Position numbers and translations under genes: made by a program. Under the pieces are notes generated by a model. It did no database searches and was not told where the DNA came from. It saw nothing but the letters and a program-made list of their open reading frames with translations. DNA of 64,000 nt from Roseomonas haemaphysalidis (GTDB lineage: Bacteria > Pseudomonadota > Alphaproteobacteria > Acetobacterales > Acetobacteraceae): NCBI RefSeq assembly GCF_017355405.1, contig NZ_CP061177.1, forward strand, positions 124,001-188,000, given 5' to 3'. The first letter of the stretch is position 1. Each line of letters begins with the position of its first letter. Positions 17,629 to 25,229 of this stretch are shown here, in pieces.

Positions 17629-19325
17629 TCCGCAGCGTTCCGGTGGCGGCTCATGACGTCGCGCTCGGCATCCAGCCCGGCCTCGCGCAGGTTGTCCTCC
17701 TGCAGCAGCAGGCGGCCTTCCCGCTCTTCGGCCTCCAGCGCCGCGCGCATCTCCTCGATCTGCCGCTCCATCGCAGCGCGGCGGCGGGCCAGCTCGCGCC
17801 CGCGCCGCTCCGCCTCCTGCGCCCGGCGGTTCCGCGCCGCCTGCTCGCGCGCCGCCTGGGACAGGCGGGCGGAGCCGGTCAGCACGCCTTCCGGCCCCAC
17901 ATAAGGCGCGATCAGGCCGATGCCGGCGCCGCTCATGATGTATTCCCGCACCTGGTTGGAATGGCTCATGCCGCGCGACTTCACGACATAAAGCGTGCGG
18001 TTCATCTCGCCGTTGGCTTCCTCGTTGGCCAGCCGGACCCAGCTGTCCATCAGCGAGGACAGGCCGAGGTCCATGCTGTCCGCCGGCGCGGCATGGTGCA
18101 TCAGGCTGGTGAACAGCCCGGTGATGCCGCGCGACTTCAGCAGGTCGACGATGCGCAGAAGCGCCGACTGCACCTCCCCCACGGGTCCGCGAAAGGCGCT
18201 GATGGGGTCCACCACCACCAGCTGCGGGCGAAACGCGTCAAGGTCGCGGTGCATGCGCGCCAGGTGCATCTCCAGCCCGTACAGGCTGGGCCGCGCCGCC
18301 TCGAAGCGCAGCAGGCCGGACGCGACGTGCTGCCCGAGGTCCAGGCCGATCGAGGTGGCGTTGCGCGTCACCTGCCCGGCGCTTTCCTCGAACATGAAAT
18401 ACAGCACCCGCTCGCCCCGCGCGCAGGCGGCGGCGGCGAAGGAGGTGGCGAAGGAGGTCTTGCCGGTGCCGGCGACGCCCGACAGCAGCACGCTGCTGCC
18501 GCAGAAAAAGCCCCCCGCGCCCAGCATGCTGTCGAGCCCCGGCACGCCGGAGGAGATCACCTCACTGCTCACCTCGTAGTCGAGGCCGGCGGCGGTGACC
18601 GGCAGCACGCTGATGCCGTCGCCATCGATCAGAAAGGGATACTCGTTGGTGCCGTGCGCCGAGCCGCGGTACTTGACCACGCGCAGCCGGCGGGTGGTGA
18701 CCTGGTCGTGCACCCGGTTGTCCAGCAGCACCACGCAGTCGGACACGTATTCCTCCAGGCCCTGCCGGGTGAACTGCCCTTCCCCGCGCTCGCCGGTGAT
18801 GATGCAGGTCAGGCCGCGGTCCTTGATCCAGCCGAACAGCCGGCGCAGCTCGGACCGCAGCACCGCCTCGTTGCTCAGCGCGGAAAACAGCGTCTCGACC
18901 GTGTCCAGCACCACGCGCTTGGCGCCCACGGAATCCACCGCGAAGCCGAGCCGGAGAAACAGCCCTTCCAGGTCGTATTCGCCGTTTTCCTCGATGTCGC
19001 CGCGGTCGACCTGCACGTGGTCGATGGCGATGCGGCCCTGTTCCACCAGCCGGTCCAGGTCGTAGCCCAGCGAGGCGACGTTGGCCGCGAGGTCGGCGGC
19101 GCGCTCCTCAAAGGACATGAACACGCCCGGCTCGTCGAACATCACGGCGCCGTTGACCAGAAAGGTGGTGGCGAACATCGTCTTGCCGCTGCCGGCCGAG
19201 CCGCACACCAGCGAAGGCCGCCCGGCGGGCAGGCCGCCCAGGGTGATGTCGTCAAAGCCGGCGATGCCGGTGGGCGCCTTGGGCAGCAGCCGCGAGGCGG
19301 CGGGCAGGGCATGGTCAGCAGGCAT
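17625..19325 (-). CDS. kaiC: KaiC, double-domain RecA-like ATPase
   Basis: A 566-aa KaiC with both CI and CII domains. CI has Walker A GSAGSGKT at 42-49 and the catalytic Glu pair in SFEER at 71-75. CII has Walker A GVAGTGKT at 283-290 and the Glu pair in FEES. By eye, LGLSSLMDS at 420-428 aligns with the cyanobacterial phosphorylation region, giving Ser423-Ser424 at the Ser-Thr dyad position. After residue about 485 there is an Arg/Glu-rich coiled coil of 80 residues in place of the short KaiA-binding tail. No kaiA is present. ATG 19325 lies about 128 bases below a good promoter. The hybrid kinase downstream suggests signal output. Confidence 0.95.
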   Translation of the reverse strand: MPADHALPAASRLLPKAPTGIAGFDDITLGGLPAGRPSLVCGSAGSGKTMFATTFLVNGAVMFDEPGVFMSFEERAADLAANVASLGYDLDRLVEQGRIAIDHVQVDRGDIEENGEYDLEGLFLRLGFAVDSVGAKRVVLDTVETLFSALSNEAVLRSELRRLFGWIKDRGLTCIITGERGEGQFTRQGLEEYVSDCVVLLDNRVHDQVTTRRLRVVKYRGSAHGTNEYPFLIDGDGISVLPVTAAGLDYEVSSEVISSGVPGLDSMLGAGGFFCGSSVLLSGVAGTGKTSFATSFAAAACARGERVLYFMFEESAGQVTRNATSIGLDLGQHVASGLLRFEAARPSLYGLEMHLARMHRDLDAFRPQLVVVDPISAFRGPVGEVQSALLRIVDLLKSRGITGLFTSLMHHAAPADSMDLGLSSLMDSWVRLANEEANGEMNRTLYVVKSRGMSHSNQVREYIMSGAGIGLIAPYVGPEGVLTGSARLSQAAREQAARNRRAQEAERRGRELARRRAAMERQIEEMRAALEAEEREGRLLLQEDNLREAGLDAERDVMSRHRNAAE

Positions 19326-19459
19326 TCGGGCCGGTTCCAGGGCTCGCCCGCCACGGCGGCGGGGAACGCAGGCAGGAGGAAAGACACGCCCCGGGCGGAT
19401 GCCCCGGTCATCGAAACCCTTGGCCAGGAAAGCCGGGTTCCAGAGGCATCGAGGCGCCG

Positions 19460-19488
19460 ATTTTATTGCGCCGCCAACGCCGTGGCAA
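19460..19488 (-). promoter_or_regulatory. Predicted promoter of the kai operon
   Basis: Read on the minus strand: -35 TTGCCA (19488-19483), a 17-bp spacer, and -10 TAAAAT (19465-19460). This is one of the few good sigma-70-like promoters visible in the window. It would start transcription near 19453, giving a leader of about 128 bases before kaiC. The 13-mer GCGCAATAAAATC overlapping the -10 recurs exactly upstream of the bactofilin gene at 33892-33904. Confidence 0.55.
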
Positions 19489-19573
19489 GCGGCCCGACGC
19501 ATCCCGCCCGCCCGCCGCCCGGAAGCGTCAGCCCGACTTGCCACCCCGCGTGCCGCGGCGCAGCATTGGTGGC

Positions 19574-20767
19574 ATGACCCCCAACACCCCCGCGCCGGCC
19601 ACCATCCGCAGAATGGTCGCGGTGTTCGGCCTGTGCGGCTTTTCCGGCGCGCTGGCCAGCCGCGCGCTGGACCCCCTGATGGGCGAGCTGGCGCAGGGCT
19701 TCGGCGCGCCGCACCACCAGGTGGCGCTGCTGGCTACGGCCTTTGCGCTGCCCTACGCGCTGGTGCAGCCCGTGCTCGGCCCGGTGGGCGACGCGCTGGG
19801 CAAGCGGCGCATCGTCACGATCTGCGCCGGGCTGCTGGCGCTGATGCTGCTGGGCTGCGCGCTGGCGCCGGGGCTGGGCTGGCTGTTCGCGGCGCGCGTC
19901 GCTTCCGGCCTCGCCGCCGGGGGGATCTTTCCGCTGACGCTGGCGCTGTTCGGCGACGCCGTGCCCCTGGCGCAGCGGCAGGTGGCGATCAGCCGCGTGC
20001 TGGCCTGCGCCATCCTGGGGCAGCTGGCGGGCGGCGCGGTGTCGGGGCTGGTGGCGCCCTTTGTGGGCTGGCGCGGGGTGCTGGGCGTCTGCGCCGCCGC
20101 CGCCGCTCTGTCCTTTGCCGTGCTGGTGGCGGAAGCGCGCGGCAAGCCGGCGCCGCCCCCCGGGCCCCGCCCCCTGCCGGGCGAGGTGGTGCGCCGCTAC
20201 GCCGCCATCCTCAGCCTGCCCGCCGCGCGCCCCTTGTATCTCGGGGTGTTCGGCGAGGGCATCGCGGTGTTCGGCGTGTTTCCGTTTCTGGCGGTGCTGC
20301 TGGGCCGGCCCGGCGGCAGCGGCGCGGCGGAAGCCGGCCTCGCCGTCGCCGCCTTCGGCCTGGGCGGCTTCGGCTACACCATGGCGGCGCCGCTGCTGCT
20401 GCGGCACCTGGGCCAGGGGCGGATGATGCAGCTGGCCGGGGTGCTGGCGGCGCTCGGCCTCGCGGTGATCGCCGCCGCCGGGGGGTGGCTGGCGGCGGGC
20501 GCGGCGGGCGCCCTGCTGCTCGGCCTCGGCTTCTTCATGCTGCACAACAGCATCCAGGTGCGGGTGACGGAGGTGGCGCCGCAGGCGCGCGGCTCGGCCG
20601 TGGCGCTGCACGCCTTCTGCTTTTTCATGGGCCAGTCGCTGGGCCCGGCGGTCTACGGCTCCGGGCTGGCGCTGGCCGGGCGCGGCGGCATGCTGGCGGC
20701 GGGCGCGGTGGGGATCGCGCTGATCGGCGCCTGGCTCGGCGGCATGCGCCAGCCGGCGCGGGCCTAG
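19574..20767 (+). CDS. MFS transporter
   Basis: A 397-aa major facilitator with about 12 transmembrane helices. The loop 2-3 signature appears as GPVGDALGKRRIVTICAG. It begins MTPNTPAPATIRRMVAVFGL. The pattern resembles the bicyclomycin/arabinose-efflux-like DHA1 branch (MFS permeases such as YdhC/AraJ), which exports small metabolites or drugs. ATG 19574 follows a GGTGGC stretch and precedes helix 1 closely. The longer frame from 19466 would add a Pro/Arg-rich tail and cover the kai promoter, so I reject it. It is divergent from kaiC, and the substrate is unknown. Confidence 0.88.
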   Translation: MTPNTPAPATIRRMVAVFGLCGFSGALASRALDPLMGELAQGFGAPHHQVALLATAFALPYALVQPVLGPVGDALGKRRIVTICAGLLALMLLGCALAPGLGWLFAARVASGLAAGGIFPLTLALFGDAVPLAQRQVAISRVLACAILGQLAGGAVSGLVAPFVGWRGVLGVCAAAAALSFAVLVAEARGKPAPPPGPRPLPGEVVRRYAAILSLPAARPLYLGVFGEGIAVFGVFPFLAVLLGRPGGSGAAEAGLAVAAFGLGGFGYTMAAPLLLRHLGQGRMMQLAGVLAALGLAVIAAAGGWLAAGAAGALLLGLGFFMLHNSIQVRVTEVAPQARGSAVALHAFCFFMGQSLGPAVYGSGLALAGRGGMLAAGAVGIALIGAWLGGMRQPARA

Positions 20768-20857
20768 CCCCGCCGCACAGCGAATCGCGCCGCGCCCCCT
20801 TTACGTCCCGGCCCGGAGCAGCGCTAGCTCGGCGGCAACAGAACGGAGGAACGCGGC

Positions 20858-22402
20858 ATGGCGGCGACAGGGTGGTGGCGGGCGGCCTGGGTGGTGCTGG
20901 CCTGCGCGGCGGCGGCGGGGCCCGCGGTGGCGCAGCCCGACGGCGGCCCGAAGCGCGGCGCCGCCCCGCCTGCCCGGAGCTGCGAGCAGCAGCGCGTCGC
21001 GATGCGCCCCGCCGATGCCGCCGGGGTTCCCGCGCTGCGCCCCGGCCGCGCCGTGTGCCTGCGCCTGTCCCGCGGGCAGGAAGCCTTTTTCCGGGTTGCG
21101 CCCGAGGCGGGCGGCAGCTTTTCCGTGGTCACCCGCCGGCTGGCGCATGGCACCGACACGGTGCTGGCGGCGCTGGACGCCCGTGGCCGCGTGCTGCAGC
21201 AGAACGACGACGGCGGCGGCGAAACCCTGGAATCGCGCCTGGACATCCTGCCCGGGGTGGCGGTGGCGCTGGTGCGCGCCGGCACGCTGGACGGAGACGG
21301 CGGCGTGTTCGAGCTGCTGCTGACGCGCGAGCCGGTGCCGCCGCCGCCCGATTTCCCCACCAGCCCGCAGGCGGCCGCCGCCCAGCCGCCGCTGGCCGAC
21401 AATGCCCGCCGGCCGATCCTGCTGCGGCGCGGCCAAAGCGCCTTTTTCGCCTTGCCGGCGGACCGCGCCCGGCTGGTGGCCACCACGCGCGGCCTGCGCC
21501 GCGACACGGACACCGTGCTGGCGCTGCTGGACGCCGATGGCAACGTGCTGGCCGAGGATGACGACGGCGGCGAGGGCTTCGCTTCCGAGTTGCTGCTGGA
21601 CGTCGCCCACCCCGGGCCGCTGTTCCTGCGCGCCGGCACGCTGGACGATGCGGGCGGCAGCTTCGACCTGGTGCTGCAGCGCGAGGCCCCGGCCCCGCCA
21701 CCGGACTTCCCCACCACCCTGGAGCAGGCGCGCGCCGCGGGCCCGCTGGCGGCTGACACCGTGCGCACGCTGCGGCTGGGGCGGCGGCAAAGCGCCGTCT
21801 TCGCCCTGCCGGCCGGCCCCGCGCTGCTGGCCCTGACGCGCGAGCTGGACGGCGACACGGACACCGTGCTGACCCTGCTGGACGAGGACGGCGCCACCCT
21901 GGCGGAGGATGACGACGGCGGCGGCGGCTTCGCGTCGCGCCTGACCACGGCGCGCGCCAATGGCCGCCCGGCCTTTCTGCGCGCCGGCACGCTGAACAAC
22001 CGGGGCGGCGCCTTCACGCTGGCGCTGCGGCCGCTGGCGCCCCCCGGCGCCCCCGCCACCGGCGGTCCCGCCGCCACGGTCGCCGAGGCCGCCCGCCGCC
22101 CCACGCTGATCCCGGGCGAGGCCGTGGCGCTGCAACTGGAAGCCGACCAGCCGGCGGTGTTCGGCCTGCCGCAGGACGGCCGCGCCGGCGTGGCGCTGAC
22201 CTTCGACCTGCGCGAAGGCGCCGACACGGTGCTGGAGATGCTGGACGCCGACGGCACCGTGCTGGACCAGAACGACGACGCGGATGGCGGCCTCGGCTCC
22301 CGCCTGAGCATCGGGTCGCAGCCGCGCCCGGCGTTTCTGCGGGTGCGCGCGCTGGGATCGGCGGCGTTCTCGGTGGTGCTGGTGCGGGCCGCGGGGAACT
22401 AG
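20858..22402 (+). CDS. Secreted protein with four tandem PPC-like repeats
   Basis: A 514-aa exported protein. Residues 1-26 form a Sec signal peptide ending AAAAGPAVAQ. The rest is four repeats of about 100-115 aa. Each has a beta-rich start (for example LSRGQEAFFRV or LRRGQSAFFAL), the core DTVLALLDADGNVLAEDDD with variants, then a FASRL-type motif and a block such as FLRAGTLDDAGGSFDLVL. This is the pattern of pre-peptidase C-terminal (PPC)-like jelly-roll domains, which usually accompany secreted enzymes and bind calcium through Asp-rich loops. No catalytic domain is attached, so the protein is repeats only. Linkers between repeats are Pro-rich (PPPPDFPTS). It is monocistronic, and a composite repeat begins just after its stop. 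Confidence 0.8.
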   Translation: MAATGWWRAAWVVLACAAAAGPAVAQPDGGPKRGAAPPARSCEQQRVAMRPADAAGVPALRPGRAVCLRLSRGQEAFFRVAPEAGGSFSVVTRRLAHGTDTVLAALDARGRVLQQNDDGGGETLESRLDILPGVAVALVRAGTLDGDGGVFELLLTREPVPPPPDFPTSPQAAAAQPPLADNARRPILLRRGQSAFFALPADRARLVATTRGLRRDTDTVLALLDADGNVLAEDDDGGEGFASELLLDVAHPGPLFLRAGTLDDAGGSFDLVLQREAPAPPPDFPTTLEQARAAGPLAADTVRTLRLGRRQSAVFALPAGPALLALTRELDGDTDTVLTLLDEDGATLAEDDDGGGGFASRLTTARANGRPAFLRAGTLNNRGGAFTLALRPLAPPGAPATGGPAATVAEAARRPTLIPGEAVALQLEADQPAVFGLPQDGRAGVALTFDLREGADTVLEMLDADGTVLDQNDDADGGLGSRLSIGSQPRPAFLRVRALGSAAFSVVLVRAAGN

Positions 22403-22406
22403 GCCA

Positions 22407-22547
22407 AAGGTCGGGGGAAGGAAGTCCCCCGAGCCTCCATCTTCCTTCTGTCCGTTTTGCCGGGCGTGGCCGGTGCGGCCTACGGCCTCTTTCAGATGAA
22501 AACAAAGGAAGCGGGGGGTCCGGGGGAGAATCCATTCTCCCCCGGTT
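22407..22547. repeat. Composite inverted repeat, copy C (convergent intergenic)
   Basis: The left arm is AAGGTCGGGGGAAGGAAGTC, then CCCCGAGCCTCC and a CTTCCTTCTG tract. The right arm runs from TTTCAGATGAAAACAAAGG through GGGGGGTCCGGGGG to CCATTCTCCCCCGGTT. It lies between the PPC-repeat gene and the oppositely read flavoprotein. Here one GAATTC core has drifted to GAAGTC and the other to GAATCC. Confidence 0.88.
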
Positions 22548-22556
22548 CCGAACCCG

Positions 22557-23948
22557 TCAGTTGCCGGGAAACATCTTGCCCGGGTTCATGATCCCCTTGG
22601 GGTCCAGCGTCGCCTTCAGCGAGCGCATCACGTCCAGCACGTCCGCGCCGTGCTCCTGCGCCAGGAACTCGCGCTTGCCGAGGCCGACGCCGTGCTCGCC
22701 CGAGCAGGTGCCGCCCAGCGCCAGCCCCTGCGCCACGATCCGGCGGTCCAGCTCCCAGGCGCGTTCCAGGCCGCGCGGGTCGGATTCGGGGAACAGGATG
22801 ACGCAATGGAAGTTGCCGTCGCCCACATGGCCGACGATGCAGGTGTTCTGTTCCATGGCCACCGCCTGCTCCTTGGCACCGACGATGGCCTCGGCCAGCT
22901 TGGAGATCGGCACGCAGACATCGGTGGTGATGCCGCGGCAGCCGGGGTAGAGCGCGTTGGCCGCCCACCAGGCGTCGTGCCGCGCCTTCCAGAGCTTGTT
23001 GCGCGCCTCGGCGTCATGCGCCCAGGCGAAGCCCTTGCCGCCCATGTCGGCGGCGATCGCCTCCACCGCCTCGGCCTGCTCCGTCACGCCGGCGGGGGAG
23101 CCGTGGAATTCCAGGAACAGCGTGGGCAGCGGCTCGAAGTCCAGCTTGGAATAGGCGATGGAGGCCCGCATCTGGTCGGCATCCGCCAGCTCGATGCGCG
23201 CCACGGGAATGCCCGCCTGCATCACCATGATGGTGGTCTCGACGGCGGCGGCCAGGCTGTCGAACTGGCACACGGCGGCGCTGGTCGCCTCCGGGATGCC
23301 GTGCAGCCGCAGGCGGATCTTGGTGACCACGCCCAGCGTGCCCTCCGAGCCGATGAACAGCCGCGTCAGGTCGTAGCCATTGGCGGACTTGCGGGTGCGG
23401 CCGCCGGTGGTGATCACGCGGCCATCGGCCAGCACGACCTCCAGCCCCAGCGTCGCCTCGCGCATGGTGCCGTAGCGCACGGCGTTGGTGCCGCTGGCGC
23501 GGGTCGCCACCATGCCGCCCAGCGAGCAATGGCTGCCCGGGTCCACCGGAAAGAACAGGCCCTGGTCGCGCAGGTAGTCGTTGAGCTGGTGGCGGGACAC
23601 GCCGGGCTCCACCAGCACGTCCATGTCCTCGGCGTTCAGCTCCAGGATCGCGGTCATGCGCGACAGGTCCAGGCTGATGCCGCGGCGCACGGGCACCACG
23701 TGGCCTTCCAGGCTGGTGCCGGCGCCGAAGGGCGTGACCGGCACGCCGTGCCGGTTGCACAGCGCGAGCAGGCGCGACACCTCCTCCGTGGTTTCCACGA
23801 AGGCCACGGCGTCCGGCAGCACGGGGGGGTTGGCATCCTCGCCCTTGCTGTGCTGCTCGCGGATGGAGGTGTTGGTGGAGAGGCGCTCGCCCAGGAAGCC
23901 ACGGGCCTCGGCCAGCACGGCGTCCAGGGGATTGGTCTCGATGTTCAT
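22557..23948 (-). CDS. FAD-linked oxidase, GlcD/D-lactate dehydrogenase family
   Basis: A 463-aa flavoprotein of the vanillyl-alcohol-oxidase/GlcD superfamily oxidising a D-2-hydroxy acid such as glycolate, D-lactate or 2-hydroxyglutarate. The FAD-binding region is VPVTPFGAGTSLEGHVVPV, followed by LVEPGVSRHQLNDYL, DPGSHCSLGGMVAT, ASGTNAVRYGTMREATLGLE and FIGSEGTLGVVT. The C-terminal substrate cap has GHVGDGNFHCVILF and ends GTCSGEHGVGLGKREF with the NPGKMFPGN tail. ATG 23948 opens the family's normal N-terminus; the longer frame upstream only shadows another gene. No iron-sulfur GlcF or GlcE gene is adjacent, so this is a single-subunit enzyme. Confidence 0.93.
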   Translation of the reverse strand: MNIETNPLDAVLAEARGFLGERLSTNTSIREQHSKGEDANPPVLPDAVAFVETTEEVSRLLALCNRHGVPVTPFGAGTSLEGHVVPVRRGISLDLSRMTAILELNAEDMDVLVEPGVSRHQLNDYLRDQGLFFPVDPGSHCSLGGMVATRASGTNAVRYGTMREATLGLEVVLADGRVITTGGRTRKSANGYDLTRLFIGSEGTLGVVTKIRLRLHGIPEATSAAVCQFDSLAAAVETTIMVMQAGIPVARIELADADQMRASIAYSKLDFEPLPTLFLEFHGSPAGVTEQAEAVEAIAADMGGKGFAWAHDAEARNKLWKARHDAWWAANALYPGCRGITTDVCVPISKLAEAIVGAKEQAVAMEQNTCIVGHVGDGNFHCVILFPESDPRGLERAWELDRRIVAQGLALGGTCSGEHGVGLGKREFLAQEHGADVLDVMRSLKATLDPKGIMNPGKMFPGN

Positions 23949-24015
23949 CGGTGGGTCCCTTCCTGGATGCACGGATGAACCCGGCGGGCGGGGGGCGCAA
24001 GCGGAAGGGGAAAGA

Positions 24016-24183
24016 AAGGCCGGGGAAAGAATTCCCCGGACCCCTTCTTTTTTCCGTGAGTCCGCGAGCCGGAGGGGGCAGTGCGCGCGGGACCTGTTTT
24101 GAAATGCGGCAGGCGCTCCCTGGCCGGCAGCGCCAATCCGCAGAAAAAGATGGGGGTCCGGGGGAATTGCTTTTCCGGGCCTT
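24016..24183. repeat. Composite inverted repeat, copy D (overlaps a stop codon)
   Basis: The left arm is AAGGCCGGGGAAAGAATTCC, then CCGGACCCC and a TTCTTTTTT tract. The right arm is CAGAAAAAGATGGGGGTCC, then GGGGGAATTGC and CCGGGCCTT. It fills the space between two minus-strand genes. Its last two bases belong to the TAA stop of the amidinotransferase-like gene, so the element reaches into the coding region's end. Confidence 0.9.
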
Positions 24184-25042
24184 ATCCGTCCCGCGACAGC
24201 GGGCAGGTCAGGCAATGCGGCCCGCCGCCGCCCAGCGTGAACAGCGACAGCGCCGGGTCCAGCACCGCCAGCCCCTCGGCCCGCAGCGCGGCGTTCAGCG
24301 CCGTGCTTTCGCGCGCCGAGATCACCTGCCCCCCGCCCAGCGCCAGGATGTTGCAACCCAGCGCCATGACATCGCGGTACGACACGGGGATGCAGCGGAT
24401 GCCGTGCCCCTTCAGCCAGCCGATGAAATCCGGGTCCAGCACGTCGAGGCAGGCCACCGCCAGCCCGGGGGCGGCCATGCAGAACAGCACGTCCAGATGC
24501 AGGAAATGCTCGTCGAACGGCTCCAGCCGCACCTCCCAGCCCTCGGCGCGCAGCCAGCCGGCCAGCTGCGCCGCGCCCGCCTCGTCCGTGCGGCCGCCGG
24601 AATGGCCGATCAGGGCCAGCCCGTCGCGGAGGATGTGGATGTCGCCGCCTTCCAGCGTGCCGGCGGAGGACTTGCGCCAGAATTCGCTGCCGTGGGCGGC
24701 GTGGAAGTCGATCAGCCCGGCATATTCGCCGCGCCGCTGCGGCCGCTCCAGCTGGCACAGCACGGGGCCCCGGTGCGTCACCACCACGCTGTCGCGCGTG
24801 TAGACCATGTAGGGCAGATGCGGCTCGGGCGAGAGCCGGCGCACCCGCACCCCCGCCTGTTCCAGCGCCGCCACCAGCTCGGCATGCTGCGCGGCCAGGT
24901 GATGCGCGGCGGGGGCCTGGCGCTCGCCGGCCAGGGTGTGGCGGCTGATACTGTTGGTGGGCAGCCAGCGGTAATGGTCCGGTGCACACACCAGCACCTC
25001 GGACAACAGCCCCGTTTCGGAAGCGACGCGCCATTGGGTCAT
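24182..25042 (-). CDS. Arginine deiminase-fold amidinohydrolase (DDAH-like)
   Basis: A 286-aa enzyme of the amidinotransferase/dimethylarginine dimethylaminohydrolase family, which hydrolyses guanidino groups. Signs are the substrate-binding Asp region MVYTRDSVVV at about 80, the EGGD motif in GTLEGGDIHIL, the catalytic His in EHFLHLDVLFCM, and the nucleophilic Cys near the end in GGGGPHCLTC. The tail is PLSRDG. The start at 25042 (MTQWRVASETGLLSEVLVCA) matches the family's usual beginning. Candidate substrates are methylated arginines, arginine or other guanidines; no neighbouring urea or citrulline genes help decide. It may be cotranscribed with hflX, but copy E of the repeat family intervenes. 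Confidence 0.88.
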   Translation of the reverse strand: MTQWRVASETGLLSEVLVCAPDHYRWLPTNSISRHTLAGERQAPAAHHLAAQHAELVAALEQAGVRVRRLSPEPHLPYMVYTRDSVVVTHRGPVLCQLERPQRRGEYAGLIDFHAAHGSEFWRKSSAGTLEGGDIHILRDGLALIGHSGGRTDEAGAAQLAGWLRAEGWEVRLEPFDEHFLHLDVLFCMAAPGLAVACLDVLDPDFIGWLKGHGIRCIPVSYRDVMALGCNILALGGGQVISARESTALNAALRAEGLAVLDPALSLFTLGGGGPHCLTCPLSRDG

Positions 25043-25077
25043 GGGGCGGAAGGCTAGAACGGCACGGGGCGGAGAAG

Positions 25078-25226
25078 AAGGCTGGGGGAAGGAATTCCCC
25101 AAACCCCCATCTTTTTTCTTTCTGTTGTTCAGCCTGTGATGTGCGGGGCCATGGCGTAGACCTGCGATCGCGCAGGGATATCAAAAAGAAGATGGGGGTC
25201 CGGGGGGAATTCTTTCCCCCGGCCTT
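25078..25226. repeat. Composite inverted repeat, copy E (tandem intergenic)
   Basis: The left arm is AAGGCTGGGGGAAGGAATTC, then CCCAAACCCCCATC and a TTTTTTCTTTCTG tract. The right arm is CAAAAAGAAGATGGGGGTCC, then GGGGGGAATTC and CCCCCGGCCTT. It separates hflX (stop at 25230) from the downstream amidinohydrolase gene, both on the minus strand. The two arms pair over almost 45 bases. Confidence 0.9.
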
Positions 25227-25229
25227 CCG

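Noticed and set aside
22557..25184. A single 875-codon frame that would fuse the flavoprotein to an upstream domain
   Set aside because: The extra part is out of frame with, and overlaps, the amidinohydrolase gene; the family's normal start is at 23948.
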